In this document: positions 15,599-24,617 of the stretch, piece by piece | Position numbering within the stretch: the stretch's first letter is position 1 | Layout: every line of letters begins with the position of its first letter | IMG/VR virus record: IMGVR_UViG_3300035703_000098 | Coordinates: 1-60,162 of that record | DNA: 60,162 nucleotides | Strand: one strand, 5' to 3' | Source: a virus | Position numbers and translations under genes: made by a program | Notes under the pieces: model-generated | Database searches by the model: none | Seen by the model: the letters and a program-made list of their open reading frames with translations, nothing else | What the model was told of the DNA's origin: nothing

Positions 15599-15853
15599 TC
15601 ACACAACCCGAATCACTGACAAAGGTCTCTTGCCGAGTGAAACAAGATACGCATTCAACGCATCGGTGCGTGCCTTTCTGACCACATACCCAGCGTCCCA
15701 GCCAGCAATCCAATGGTCCGATTCGGTCAACCGTCTTGGCTCAGGCCTGATTGCCGCACAAAAGCCAGCCGAAAACTCGTCCGCGATCGTGTATAGATGT
15801 GACGAACAAGCGGGTGAATCCGAGTGCTCGTCTTGCCGTTTTGTTTCAGTCAT
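15599..15853 (-). CDS. Hypothetical protein
   Basis: 84 aa, ATG 15853 with GAGGAGAAG upstream. HWIAGWDAGYVVRKARTDAL is a helix reminiscent of small phage proteins of unknown role. No motif assigned. Confidence 0.55.
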   Translation of the reverse strand: MTETKRQDEHSDSPACSSHLYTIADEFSAGFCAAIRPEPRRLTESDHWIAGWDAGYVVRKARTDALNAYLVSLGKRPLSVIRVV

Positions 15854-15888
15854 AGTCTTCTCCTCGTACCGGATAACCCAAGCGTTAC

Positions 15889-16161
15889 TCAGCCCTTCTG
15901 TCCGGACCCTGAATCGGCAGCGCGTTCACTCGTCACTTCTTTGGTAATCTCACGCAGAAGCTTCTTCCCAGCCAAAGTGCCGATCAACGTCGCACCGACT
16001 CCGCCAGACAACATTCCGAGGCCTATCGCCTGTGATACACTGAGGAGCAGTAATCCGACCCACAGGCCAATAAATCCCGCCAGGCAGCCGAACACGCCGC
16101 AAATCAAAAAGAACGACAGAACAACTGTGTTTACTTCTTCCGTTCGCAATTGCATTTGCAT
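15889..16161 (-). CDS. Two-TM small membrane protein (holin-like)
   Basis: 90 aa, ATG 16161 with AAGGGAAA. Two hydrophobic segments (VVLSFFLICGVFGCLAGFIG and GLGMLSGGVGATLIGTLAG) are followed by a charged cytoplasmic tail (KKLLREITKEVTSE). Size and topology fit a class II holin, but it is separated from the other envelope-active genes, so the role is uncertain. Confidence 0.6.
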   Translation of the reverse strand: MQMQLRTEEVNTVVLSFFLICGVFGCLAGFIGLWVGLLLLSVSQAIGLGMLSGGVGATLIGTLAGKKLLREITKEVTSERAADSGSGQKG

Positions 16162-16167
16162 TTTCCC

Positions 16168-17346
16168 TTACTCACTGACCATCGGAAACACACGCCGCAA
16201 CGCCTCGAGCGCGTTGCAGATATCTTCAGCCTTACCCTTCCCGATCCCTGTCAGGTCGCGATACCAGTGTGAACCGCCCTTCTCACGCATCAGGGCTTCG
16301 AGCTGCCCGATCGTGTAGATGCCCGCGTCGCCCAGCTTGTCGGCGATGGCGTCGCTGATACCGACGTCTCCGGATCGGCCGTTGGTCTTCGATGAGAGCT
16401 GGTCGCGGGTCAGCAGGTGGATGGCGCAGCCGAGGATCGGGTCTTCGCCTGCCGTGGCGTTTTCCGGCTCATCGGATTTTTCGGCCGCCGGATCTGGCTG
16501 TCCGGCTTCCGGCTGGCTCACCCGATCAAACGGCAGCCGCGTCTGGAAGTCGCCACCAGCCACGCCGGTCAGAGCCTCACTGAGTTCCTCGACCAGTGAG
16601 TTCAACTGGTCCTGCATCGCATCGACGTTTTTCTTCGCCGCGTCATGAGCCTTTTTTCGACTCTCAGCCAGCGACTCCGCATCCCGCAACTGACGCAGAG
16701 CGATCGGCAACATCTCCTCCAGCCGCTGCCGGGCCTCTGCCGGCGTCTCCGCTCGCGGGGGCTGCTGATCGACGGCTGCGGACGCAGACGAATCCGCTGA
16801 AGCCTCGCCGCCAGCCTGCTCATCCGCCGGGATCGGCTCAACCACAGTCCGCAGGCACTCCGGCACGATCAGCAGATCGCCGCCGTTCGCCTTGAGGTCT
16901 CCGCCGCTGGCCAGCGTGTCGTGGACCGAGTCCACCCACTCGTTGAGTTCGTTGAGTTCGTCGCCGTCCAGATCGCTCAGGAAGGCCTGTGGCGTAATCT
17001 CGATGTCAGTTCGCCACCGCTGGCCAACCGCCTTGATCGCACCCAGCAGGCGGGAATTCTCGTGACGCTCTTCCAGCCAGTCCGTCAGTTCCGCCGGGCA
17101 CTCCAGCCAGAGTTCCGGGTTGTTCTCCGCGCCGATGTCGGTCTCACCGATTGCAACATCGGTCCAATCCTGGACTCGTTCGTAGACGTCGATCGTCTGC
17201 GTCAAGAGCCACGCCACAGCATCGTCAGCCGCCAGTGAGCCATATCGGTCGCCCGGCCAGTCAGCGCGGTCTGAGAGCGATCCCAGACGCTCTGCCAGCA
17301 GCTTCACGCCCGGATCCACCACAGTTGCCGTTGCCGCCATGCTCAT
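16168..17346 (-). CDS. Helix-hairpin-helix protein next to the origin
   Basis: 392 aa from ATG 17346, with GGAGAAAGAG upstream; the longer ORF is untranslated leader. Residues 1-150 are acidic and unrecognised; 190-240 is a coiled coil (RQRLEEMLPIALRQLRDAES). The C-terminal 60 residues (GISDAIADKLGDAGIYTIGQ, DLTGIGKGKAEDICNALEAL) look like a HhH/alpha-CTD-type DNA-binding fold. Lying just downstream of the iteron-rich region, it could bind the origin or act in replication; inference only. Confidence 0.6.
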   Translation of the reverse strand: MSMAATATVVDPGVKLLAERLGSLSDRADWPGDRYGSLAADDAVAWLLTQTIDVYERVQDWTDVAIGETDIGAENNPELWLECPAELTDWLEERHENSRLLGAIKAVGQRWRTDIEITPQAFLSDLDGDELNELNEWVDSVHDTLASGGDLKANGGDLLIVPECLRTVVEPIPADEQAGGEASADSSASAAVDQQPPRAETPAEARQRLEEMLPIALRQLRDAESLAESRKKAHDAAKKNVDAMQDQLNSLVEELSEALTGVAGGDFQTRLPFDRVSQPEAGQPDPAAEKSDEPENATAGEDPILGCAIHLLTRDQLSSKTNGRSGDVGISDAIADKLGDAGIYTIGQLEALMREKGGSHWYRDLTGIGKGKAEDICNALEALRRVFPMVSE

Positions 17347-17439
17347 TTCTCTTTCTCCAGTTCCTGAAAATTCCGATCTCGAACCCCAAACCAACCCGCG
17401 GAACAACACGCTCCGCAGATATCCCAAATTCGCCATTCA

Positions 17440-17812
17440 TCCAGCAAAGAAGAGTGGGGCGGATGCGTTTTTCATCCGCCGCGCGTTAACATCAATTCCC
17501 GATTGCATTTACACAACATGGAGGCGGATGGGGCGGATGCGCCCTACCGGAGAACGCTCACAGTCACCAACTACCACCCACAGCACTGCTCTACATGCAC
17601 CATACAACACACAAATTAAAACTTTTTAGAGAAGCGTCTTATCCGTCTTATCCGCCCCAACACAGGGAATTCCTTATGATTTCGCGCGGCGGATGCGAAA
17701 GCGCATCCGTCTTATCCGCCCCGGATTCGCGACCGAATTGACTCCACGTCTGAAATCAGATTTGAAACTTTCCGAATTCATCCGCCCCATCCGTCTTATG
17801 TGCCGCGCCGTT
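17440..17812. other. Iteron-rich non-coding region, putative replication origin
   Basis: The gap 17347-17873 (527 bp) contains no convincing gene. It holds many copies of GGGGCGGATAAGACGGAT-like units in both orientations. GGCGGATG occurs in tandem at 17523-17539. GTCTTATCCGTCTTATCCGC runs from 17636. A CATCCGTCTTATCCGCCCC copy lies at about 17703-17722 and a related CATCCGCCCCATCCGTC copy at 17779-17795. Two perfect hairpins occur: GGCGGATG-CGTTTTT-CATCCGCC at 17458-17480 and GGATGCG-AAAG-CGCATCC at 17690-17707. An AT-rich stretch at about 17600-17635 (AAATTAAAACTTTTTAGAG) lies between iteron groups and could be the unwinding element. The flanking primase-helicase supports an origin. Confidence 0.65.
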
Positions 17813-17873
17813 GTCCGCATCAGTATGTGTTCGATTTCAAGAGTGGATAACAATGTTTGAGAGTCCGCATCAG

Positions 17874-20399
17874 TCAGAATGAGCCGCCCTTCGATTCCAG
17901 CTCGATGCGATGCTCCAGGTCGCAAAAAATCTCCGTTCCGGATTCGTGGAACTTGTCACCCTGCCACAACACGCCTCGACCCTTTCGCTTGTTTGTCCAT
18001 CGGAACAGGTTGGTGAACTCTGATTCGTCGATCGACTGATTGATTTTGCGCATCACTCCGACCGTTGAACCGGTCCGATCATTCGTGGCTGCGCGGTACC
18101 AGGTCACGAACAGCACGGCCGGGATAAACACACTGTGCTGTTCGGTGTCGTACCGCAGATCGGCCAACTGGTTCTGTACGTAGCTCTGGATCAGGTCGCA
18201 TTCATCCGCGTCTGAATCAGTGAACGACTGCCGTTCTGCGATGATCCGGCGGACCTCATCCGGTTCTGGAAGTCGCTGTAAAACATCTTTCTCCCATGCC
18301 CCCCAGCGACTGTGGCCAGTGATGGCCGTTCGCTCGCGACGCAGGAATTCCACGCAATCGGCGTAGATCGCGCGCCGATGCTCCGCGATGTAGGTTTCGA
18401 CCATCTCGATCCAGTTGCCGGCGTACTGTGGTTTCGAGACTTTGATAATCACCGAACGCTGAGCGAGGTCTTTCGAGAAGGCCGGCCCGTTCATCGTGAT
18501 CAGGTAAGTGAGCGTATTCGGCCGCTGAGCCTCGCCGATGTAGAGTGCCCGGCCGCTGATGACCGGCGAAGTTACCAGTCCCTCGAAATCAGCCCAACTG
18601 AATTTGTGCGACTTCACGTTGTCGAGCAGGACAATGCGATACCGCAGTGATTCTGGAGTCAGCAGCCGCTCTTTGATCCGCTCGAACGTCTCGTTGCTCG
18701 TCAGTTCGATGTGGCCGCCGAACAGCCGGCAGACCATGCGAGCCGTGGACGACTTCCCGGATCCGCGACCGTCATCTGACGTGAGCACGAACACAGGTCG
18801 AGTGCCACCAGCCCCGCCCCAGAACGGCGTCACAAACATCAACCGGAGCAAATCAGCATCCCACTGGCTGGCCGGCTTCATCATCTCCAGCAGGCCGTCC
18901 AGTGCCTTCCCATCGCCTGGCTGAAGTGTTTCGTCGCATGCGTAGAACCGATTCGGCATCAGCGGTTCATGTGGGACGTACTCGATGGATTCGTAAGCTG
19001 GAGCACACTGAGCAATACGTTCAAAGACTTCTCCCTTTGTGTGATAGGAAGCACCTCTCCAGAATTCTGGAGGCACGCCAGTCTTCTGGCCGATGTAGCC
19101 GAACAGTCCAGCCTGATTAGTGATTCGGTGGATCTGCTTTTCTTCGTAGGTGAAAAGCATCTCACCGACTCGCCGCGGCCAGCCATCGGTCAGCTGAAAA
19201 CACCGCTCGACGATCTTCTGCATTGGCAGCGGCATGCCTTCTCGCTCTTTGATGCCGCGCTCGAAGTTCGTGACTCCCTGAAGAGCTTCTTCGGCCGCCG
19301 CCTGGCTGCGCTCTGCCGGCTCGACAGAATTGGCCAGTTCCACCAGCTCCGTGAATGTGTGCCCCTCGTTGAGCCAGTCCCTCAGATCCTTTCCGTGAGT
19401 CGCGGACATCTCGTACGGAAGCCGGACATGCCGCACGTCCTGGCAACCCATCGCGAGCTGAGCCACCCAGCGAGACGCTCCGTCCTCGCCTGGCTGATCG
19501 CAATCGTGGATGACGACGACTCGTCCAGACTGGCCAGCTGCCGTCGCCGCGAACGCATCGAGCATCCACGCTTCAGGTTTCTCCTTGCTGCCGTTGGCTG
19601 TCGTGATCACTGCCGTCGAGTCTCGCTCAGACTCTGGGATCGCTCCCATCAGCGCGAGACAGTCCGAGACGCCTTCGACCTTGAAGATCGTCTTGATCGC
19701 ATCGGGTTGGCTGATCAGCCGCGCGGCATCACCAATCAGTCCCGGGTCGCTGCCAGCTGTGACTTTGACTTTCTCCCAACGCGGTGGCTGCGACTTCTTG
19801 TCGAAGATCGGCAGTTCGCCGCCGCCTTGCTCGAAGATCACCCAGCCGACTGCATCCGCAGCCGCTCCCTTCGGACCGCGCACCGGGAACGCCATCACGC
19901 TGTATCGCTCGCGGTATCTAGCCGGCAGTCCGCCCGCCTGTTGAATGGCTTCCGGAGCGACTCCGGGTTTGTGACGACACCACAGTTTCGCAGGGATCGG
20001 ATGCCACTCGCGAAGAACCAGATTTTTCAGCGGGTCCGCTTTCTCTCGCCCGCCCTTCGATTTCAATTCAACGTGCAGAAAGTCTGCCACCCGCCTGGCA
20101 GCCTCAGAGAAATCGCACCCCAGCCACCATTGCAGAGATGCCAGTCCGTCACCGTTTCTGGTGGCGAAACACTGATTGCAGAACAGTCCGCCAGTCTGAT
20201 CGAAGTCTTCAAATGCCCGATATCGATCACTGCCGCCGCATTTCGGGCATGGCCCGTGAACAGTGCTCAGGTACTCTGCGGGAAAACCGTTGGTAGTCAG
20301 GATTGATTGCCAGCGGCCTGATGCCAGTCCTTTCAGTTCGTCGAGTGAAACTTTCCGTTCCGGCTTTGCCGAGACATTCCGTGTCTTCGCCGCATTCAT
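17874..20399 (-). CDS. Primase-helicase (zinc ribbon, TOPRIM, P-loop helicase)
   Basis: 841 aa. ATG 20399 overlaps the previous stop as ATGA; the longer ORF upstream is spurious. The N-terminal zinc ribbon (HGPCPKCGGSDRYRAF, FCNQCF) matches phage gp4/P4-alpha-type primases. A TOPRIM-like domain follows (IFKVEGVSDCLALMGAIP, VVVIHDCDQPGEDGA). The C-terminal half is a P-loop ATPase with Walker A GRGSGKSSTARM and Walker B-like IVLLDNVKS, as in DNA helicases of phages and integrative elements. It would prime and unwind at the adjacent iteron region. No DNA polymerase is encoded nearby, so host polymerase is presumably recruited. Confidence 0.85.
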   Translation of the reverse strand: MNAAKTRNVSAKPERKVSLDELKGLASGRWQSILTTNGFPAEYLSTVHGPCPKCGGSDRYRAFEDFDQTGGLFCNQCFATRNGDGLASLQWWLGCDFSEAARRVADFLHVELKSKGGREKADPLKNLVLREWHPIPAKLWCRHKPGVAPEAIQQAGGLPARYRERYSVMAFPVRGPKGAAADAVGWVIFEQGGGELPIFDKKSQPPRWEKVKVTAGSDPGLIGDAARLISQPDAIKTIFKVEGVSDCLALMGAIPESERDSTAVITTANGSKEKPEAWMLDAFAATAAGQSGRVVVIHDCDQPGEDGASRWVAQLAMGCQDVRHVRLPYEMSATHGKDLRDWLNEGHTFTELVELANSVEPAERSQAAAEEALQGVTNFERGIKEREGMPLPMQKIVERCFQLTDGWPRRVGEMLFTYEEKQIHRITNQAGLFGYIGQKTGVPPEFWRGASYHTKGEVFERIAQCAPAYESIEYVPHEPLMPNRFYACDETLQPGDGKALDGLLEMMKPASQWDADLLRLMFVTPFWGGAGGTRPVFVLTSDDGRGSGKSSTARMVCRLFGGHIELTSNETFERIKERLLTPESLRYRIVLLDNVKSHKFSWADFEGLVTSPVISGRALYIGEAQRPNTLTYLITMNGPAFSKDLAQRSVIIKVSKPQYAGNWIEMVETYIAEHRRAIYADCVEFLRRERTAITGHSRWGAWEKDVLQRLPEPDEVRRIIAERQSFTDSDADECDLIQSYVQNQLADLRYDTEQHSVFIPAVLFVTWYRAATNDRTGSTVGVMRKINQSIDESEFTNLFRWTNKRKGRGVLWQGDKFHESGTEIFCDLEHRIELESKGGSF

Positions 20400-21046
20400 G
20401 TGCTGGCCTCCAGTTGCCGTGAGGCAGCAGCGATCTGTTCTGTGGCCTTTGCGTGAAACCGTTCCAGCCATCTGAACGCTGTGATTTCAGCCAGTCGCCG
20501 ACTATCGCAAAACAGCCACGGTGTTTTGTGGTAGTCCTGCTGCAAGGCGATGACGGACCGATGGAAGATCTTCATCAGCGTCTGACTGCCATGCTCGCTC
20601 TCGACGCAGTAATTCAGGCAGGCATCCAGCGAGCCTTCGCAGATCACTACAGCCGAAGTGAGTGTCTCAAGATTGGCCAGTTCACGCTCGAACCGCTCGC
20701 GTCGATCACTCTTGAATCCAGTGATCGTGCCGACCATGTCCTCGATCGACTTTCGTTCGATGGCCACCCTTGCGACGGCATCAATCCGACCTGGCTCATA
20801 CCCGGCCAGCGAATAGTCGCCACAGCCAGCGCCCAGAGATTGCCACCGCGTTTCAACGACCAGCGGCCGGTTCCGCTGTTTCGAGTCGGCTCGCAATCCA
20901 CTGAATGAGAATGGCGCCTTCTCTTGCGCGTCGATCACTACAACGAAAGGGCAGACAAGTGGTCGATCGTCTGGCTGTCCTTTTCTGGTTCTACGTTCGG
21001 ACGCTGTTCCAACTCCAGTTCCGCCGTCTGCATGTCCGCCTGACAT
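20396..21046 (-). CDS. ERCC4-type nuclease
   Basis: 216 aa from ATG 21046, which has GGAGG 8 nt upstream and lies within the end of the RecD-like gene (108-bp overlap). The motifs VVVIDAQEKAPFSFSG, CGDYSLAGYE and VAIERKSIEDMVGTITGF with RRERFERELANL correspond to the D...GDY...ERK core of the XPF/ERCC4 nuclease fold. It probably cleaves branched or flap DNA during phage recombination together with the neighbouring helicase. Confidence 0.8.
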   Translation of the reverse strand: MSGGHADGGTGVGTASERRTRKGQPDDRPLVCPFVVVIDAQEKAPFSFSGLRADSKQRNRPLVVETRWQSLGAGCGDYSLAGYEPGRIDAVARVAIERKSIEDMVGTITGFKSDRRERFERELANLETLTSAVVICEGSLDACLNYCVESEHGSQTLMKIFHRSVIALQQDYHKTPWLFCDSRRLAEITAFRWLERFHAKATEQIAAASRQLEAST

Positions 21047-23385
21047 GTCAACAACCTCCGCTGTTCTTCGATGCGTTCGACCAGAAAAGTCTTGCGATTC
21101 TTCAAGGCCACGCGACGCACCATCGCGTGTGCTGTCGCCAGTTTGCCGACCAACAGGCAAAGCCGCTTGGCGCGACTGATGGCCGTGTAGATCCACTCTC
21201 GCGAAGTCACCATTCGCGCGCCGGCATAGTCGTCGAGCACGACAATGACGACCGGCCATTCGCTGCCCTGCGATTTGTGAACGCTGAGTGCGTAGCCCAG
21301 ATCCCAGCTGCAGCCGCTGTCGCCTTCGGTCTCGTTCTTCTGACCGCGCGGGATCTTCACGCAGACTTCACCGGGTCTCGTGCGGGCAATCGTGAAGCCC
21401 GATTCGGCATGTAAGACCTCCGCCAATTCTCCGTTTGCAATGAAGACTTTCGCATCATCGCCAAGTGATCCGTCCGGTTGGCATTCAGGGAAGAACCCAT
21501 TCTGTGTGTTGACAATCTTGTCACCCGTCCTAAAAGGGTTGCCGTTGGGAGTGCTCTCGGCCCCATTGAAGGACGATTTTGTCACCAACCCGGAACGGCT
21601 TTTTCCCATCAGTTCGCTCTGCAATACCTGATTCAGAGCCTTCCGAGACACTCCCGACTTCTCGTTGACCGCAACCAGGACCTGCACATCCCAGACTGGA
21701 TCCAGTCCTTCTTCTCGCTGCAGTGCAATCGCCTTGAGAATCTTCTCCATCTGCTGATCGGCGTTCGATGCCTGGACCAGATACAGGTTCTCAGGATCAT
21801 CAACATCCAGATCGACGCGCATGCTGGTCCGGATTTCCTGCCCTTCACGGATGGAATGGCACTGGCTGACGATGCGGCCGCTGTTCCTCCGGATTTCCGT
21901 AAGGATTGCATGGGGCACATTCGCCGCGATGAAATCGCGAAGCGGCGCGCCATGGCCAACCGGTGGCAACTGATGGACATCGCCGACCAGAAGCAGGTGA
22001 GTCCCTGTCGCGCGAGCCGCCAGCAGGTGATCCATCAGCGGAACGTCGATCATCGAACTCTCATCGACGATCAGCCAGCGGTGAGGCAGCGGGCAGTTCG
22101 CGTTGTGCCGGAACGTCCAGCCGCCTCCGTCTGAATTCGTTTCAACCCCCAACAGCGAATGAATCGTCTGAGCCTGCAGGTTGATTCCGTAGGATCGCAT
22201 GGCTTCAGTGATTCGCACTGCCGCCTTCCCTGTGGGAGCCGCCACGGCGATCGAGCCACCCAGTCCGCTGGACTGGATGAGTTTGACGATCTGGGCCGCC
22301 GTGAATGTCTTGCCTGTGCCTGGCCCGCCGCCCAGGTGGCAGACGACTCCGGCCAGTGCCTCGCTGGCATGTTCTCGCTGATGCTCGCTGAGCACTTCAC
22401 AGCTCGCGACCGAAGGCCATTTGCACGGCTCAGTGGCAGCCTGCGCGAGGCGTTCTGCGATTCGCTCTTCTGCCAGCGAAGCGGTCCGCTCTGATACCCA
22501 CAGCCGATCGTGTTCGTCGCGGCGTGTGTCGATCATGCGGCCGCGTTTGGCCAGCTTTAAGGCGGCGAATTCGCTGATGGCCGCACCGCCGACTTTCTCG
22601 CGCAGGCCTCGCTCCACAACGGCCACTGGAAACCAGGTATGACCGTCCGAATTGCTGGCCAGCGAATGCCACGCACACAGCGCCTGTCGTTTCAGTCGTC
22701 CCGGTTCGCCTCCGAGGTCCAGATACATCTGGTCGGTTCGCAGGAACCCGCAACCCCGGAACTTCATCAGCAGGTACGGATTCCGCCGAAGCACTTCGGC
22801 CGCACGATTGCCCCATGCCCGGATTGCCTGGCGGGCCACAGACTTCGGGAAGCCGCGTCCGGTCAGCAGGTCCATCAGGTCGAGAGTGCAAGACTCCAGC
22901 GCGGCCTCTTCTTGCAGGAATGCCGCCGCCTCTCGCGCCTTCTCAATTGTGAAGTGACTTCCGCCAACGCGGGCAACTGCCACCTCTGGCTGCTCGCGCA
23001 ATACACGCACAGCGTCTGATTGGAATCCTTCCCACAGCTTGCGAGCGGTGGCTGATCCCACATGCGGAGCATTCTGCAGATATCGGACAACACCCTGCAT
23101 TCCGTGCGGCTGCGCGCGGACGAACGTCTGGAACTCGAATTGATCTTCAGAAACTCCAGTGCGTTTGTTGGTGTACTTTTTCCAGCGGCCGTAAAAACGG
23201 TACGTCAGCAGGTACTCCAGCTCGCCTTCATCGGCCGTGCCTTTGATCTTGATCGGCACCTTGCCTGAATGCTGATCCTGACCTTCTTCGCTGACCACGA
23301 TCATCTGAGCACTTCCAATGATGGTCTGATCCCAGCGTTGCTGCTCGCTGATGAATACAGCAGTGATTTCCTGCAGTTGAGCCAT
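20938..23385 (-). CDS. RecD2-type DNA helicase
   Basis: 815 aa. ATG 23385 overlaps the upstream stop as TGATG. Order: N-terminal OB/HhH part (VGSATARKLWEGFQSDAV), Walker A LGGGPGTGKTFTAAQIV, motif II WLIVDESSMIDVPL, LLVGDVHQLPPVGHG, and UvrD_C-like TLGYALSVHKSQGSEW-type motif V/VI (here DLGYALSVHKSQGSEWPVV then WIYTAISRAKRLCLLVG). This is the SF1B RecD2/TraA arrangement, acting 5'-3' in recombination and replication restart. Confidence 0.88.
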   Translation of the reverse strand: MAQLQEITAVFISEQQRWDQTIIGSAQMIVVSEEGQDQHSGKVPIKIKGTADEGELEYLLTYRFYGRWKKYTNKRTGVSEDQFEFQTFVRAQPHGMQGVVRYLQNAPHVGSATARKLWEGFQSDAVRVLREQPEVAVARVGGSHFTIEKAREAAAFLQEEAALESCTLDLMDLLTGRGFPKSVARQAIRAWGNRAAEVLRRNPYLLMKFRGCGFLRTDQMYLDLGGEPGRLKRQALCAWHSLASNSDGHTWFPVAVVERGLREKVGGAAISEFAALKLAKRGRMIDTRRDEHDRLWVSERTASLAEERIAERLAQAATEPCKWPSVASCEVLSEHQREHASEALAGVVCHLGGGPGTGKTFTAAQIVKLIQSSGLGGSIAVAAPTGKAAVRITEAMRSYGINLQAQTIHSLLGVETNSDGGGWTFRHNANCPLPHRWLIVDESSMIDVPLMDHLLAARATGTHLLLVGDVHQLPPVGHGAPLRDFIAANVPHAILTEIRRNSGRIVSQCHSIREGQEIRTSMRVDLDVDDPENLYLVQASNADQQMEKILKAIALQREEGLDPVWDVQVLVAVNEKSGVSRKALNQVLQSELMGKSRSGLVTKSSFNGAESTPNGNPFRTGDKIVNTQNGFFPECQPDGSLGDDAKVFIANGELAEVLHAESGFTIARTRPGEVCVKIPRGQKNETEGDSGCSWDLGYALSVHKSQGSEWPVVIVVLDDYAGARMVTSREWIYTAISRAKRLCLLVGKLATAHAMVRRVALKNRKTFLVERIEEQRRLLTCQADMQTAELELEQRPNVEPEKDSQTIDHLSALSL

Positions 23386-23612
23386 CAGGCGAATCCCCTC
23401 TGCTCTGCCAGTCTCAGGCGAATCACGATTGAGCCAGCATTCTCCGGCCCTTCTGGAAACGATTCACTGAGAATGTCCACGCGGCGGAACCACTCAAAGG
23501 AGCCGTCAATTCGATACGCAACCATGTTGCCACGAATAACACGTTGTTCGGCGGCGATTTCCCACTCGCCGTCCGCATCCTGCTCATCAGCATTGATTGC
23601 TACTCGCTCCAT
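23385..23612 (-). CDS. Small hypothetical protein
   Basis: 75 aa starting MERVAINADEQDADGEWEI, ATG 23612 with GAGAGGAA upstream. The ORF could be read further upstream but that sequence is the tRNA-like element. The protein is acidic with beta-type stretches (GSFEWFRRVDIL, GSIVIRLRLAE). Coupled to the RecD2-like helicase gene; function unknown. Confidence 0.55.
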   Translation of the reverse strand: MERVAINADEQDADGEWEIAAEQRVIRGNMVAYRIDGSFEWFRRVDILSESFPEGPENAGSIVIRLRLAEQRGFA

Positions 23613-23638
23613 CACGACATTCCTCTCAGCTACAGAAT

Positions 23639-23739
23639 TGGTCGCGGCAGGACTCGAACCTGCATTCATTGCGGGCACCGCCAACCTCACTCGCAATGAC
23701 TCATTGGCTTGGGCGTTTTCCGGGTTTCGCCACGCGACC
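23639..23739 (-). tRNA. tRNA-like element with oversized anticodon region
   Basis: 101 nt on the minus strand, exactly filling the gap between two genes. Acceptor GGTCGCG/CGCGACC (7 perfect pairs, discriminator A), D arm GCG-AAACCCGGAAAA-CGC and T arm GCAGG-TTCGAGT-CCTGC are canonical. A stem TTG.CGG/CCG.CAA could be a class II variable arm. The anticodon region has about 10 extra bases and no clean 5-bp/7-nt arm. CATTGCG and CGCAATG form an alternative perfect stem. No CCA is encoded. Amino acid identity cannot be assigned. Confidence 0.55.
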
Positions 23740-23750
23740 AGCCATCAGAA

Positions 23751-24416
23751 TCACAGGCCGGCGTATTTGTCGGCCGGTTTCGCTTTGGCAGCAGGAGCCG
23801 CCGGCACATCGTCTGACCCGGCCGCAGGCTTGCTGACAGCAGTCTGGCCAGTGGTCTGATTCGCAGCAGAAGCCGCGGCTCCGCTACCTGCAGTTTGTTG
23901 ACCAGACGGGTCAACGGCGTTCTGCTGGCCGTTCTCGCGGCATAGATCCAGCGTGACTTTGTCGGCCGGAATGTGTGCCGCGTCCGGATCGTTCGGCGCC
24001 CAGATATACAACCCGTCGATCTGCCCCTGCCTGCCGGTGCCACCGGACTTTTTCGTGTAAGTCCGATGAGTCACGCCGGCCTTGAAGCAGCGATACAACA
24101 GCTGGTCCGGTTCATACGGCTTGCCGCTGCGAGCCTCTTCGATGGATGCGAAAATCCCGGTCGCCAGCAGCAGCTTGAGCTTCCGGCTACGCGCGAATTT
24201 TCCACCATCCTTGTTGGTGGACACATCGTGAAACCACGCTTCGGTCAGTTTGCGCCCGGCCTGACCATCAACCGTGCCACTGCACACGGTCAACTCGAAC
24301 TCGGTGAGTTGGTCCTTTTCTTCCACGTTGCTCACCATCAGAAGGTATTGACCTTCATCCGGAAACGACTGGCCCGCCAGATCCTTTTCGTCGATGTCGT
24401 CGAACTCACTCGGCAT
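23751..24416 (-). CDS. DUF669-like ssDNA-binding/recombination-associated protein
   Basis: 221 aa, ATG 24416 with GAAAGGAACG. The N-terminal 150 residues (GQYLLMVSNVEEKDQLTEFE, AWFHDVSTNKDGGKFARSRK, LLLATGIFASIEEARSGK) match the DUF669-type proteins found beside Sak4-like ATPases. The C-terminal 60 residues are low-complexity Ala/Gln/Pro (NQTTGQTAVSKPAAGSDD). Presumably an SSB-like partner of the adjacent ATPase. Confidence 0.7.
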   Translation of the reverse strand: MPSEFDDIDEKDLAGQSFPDEGQYLLMVSNVEEKDQLTEFELTVCSGTVDGQAGRKLTEAWFHDVSTNKDGGKFARSRKLKLLLATGIFASIEEARSGKPYEPDQLLYRCFKAGVTHRTYTKKSGGTGRQGQIDGLYIWAPNDPDAAHIPADKVTLDLCRENGQQNAVDPSGQQTAGSGAAASAANQTTGQTAVSKPAAGSDDVPAAPAAKAKPADKYAGL

Positions 24417-24449
24417 GATTCGTTCCTTTCAAGAGAACAAGAGAAAACA

Positions 24450-24617
24450 TCAAACTTCGTACCCTTCAGTCGCCAGCACTGTGCGGACGGCTTGAATTGC
24501 CGCAACAGGATGCGGCGCCCAGGTTGCCGGGTAACCATGCACTGCCAGCCACGTTGACCAGACGGCCTGCTCACCACAGCATTCCACCAGTGGCCGGAGT
24601 GATGCCGGCCAGATCAG
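24450..24617 (-). CDS. Possible small protein between recombination genes
   Basis: An open frame (Trp-rich, AVWSTWLAVHGYPATWAPHP, ending VRTVLATEGYEV) fills the gap. Only CTG 24617, overlapping the upstream stop, or GTG 24587 could start it, so the start is uncertain. The amino-acid composition looks real, but evidence is limited. Confidence 0.4.
   Translation of the reverse strand: MIWPASLRPLVECCGEQAVWSTWLAVHGYPATWAPHPVAAIQAVRTVLATEGYEV

Noticed and set aside
17440-17812. CRISPR-like array
   Set aside because: Repeats occur in both orientations with irregular spacing and no unique spacers of constant length.
18969-20306. Long plus-strand ORF (445 codons)
   Set aside because: Lies antisense to the primase-helicase, whose motifs are clear. 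Its composition is typical of a shadow frame and it has no motif.
23639-23739. tRNA-Leu(GAG) or selenocysteine tRNA
   Set aside because: Length and variable arm are suggestive, but no 5-bp stem with a 7-nt loop and U33 can be drawn.
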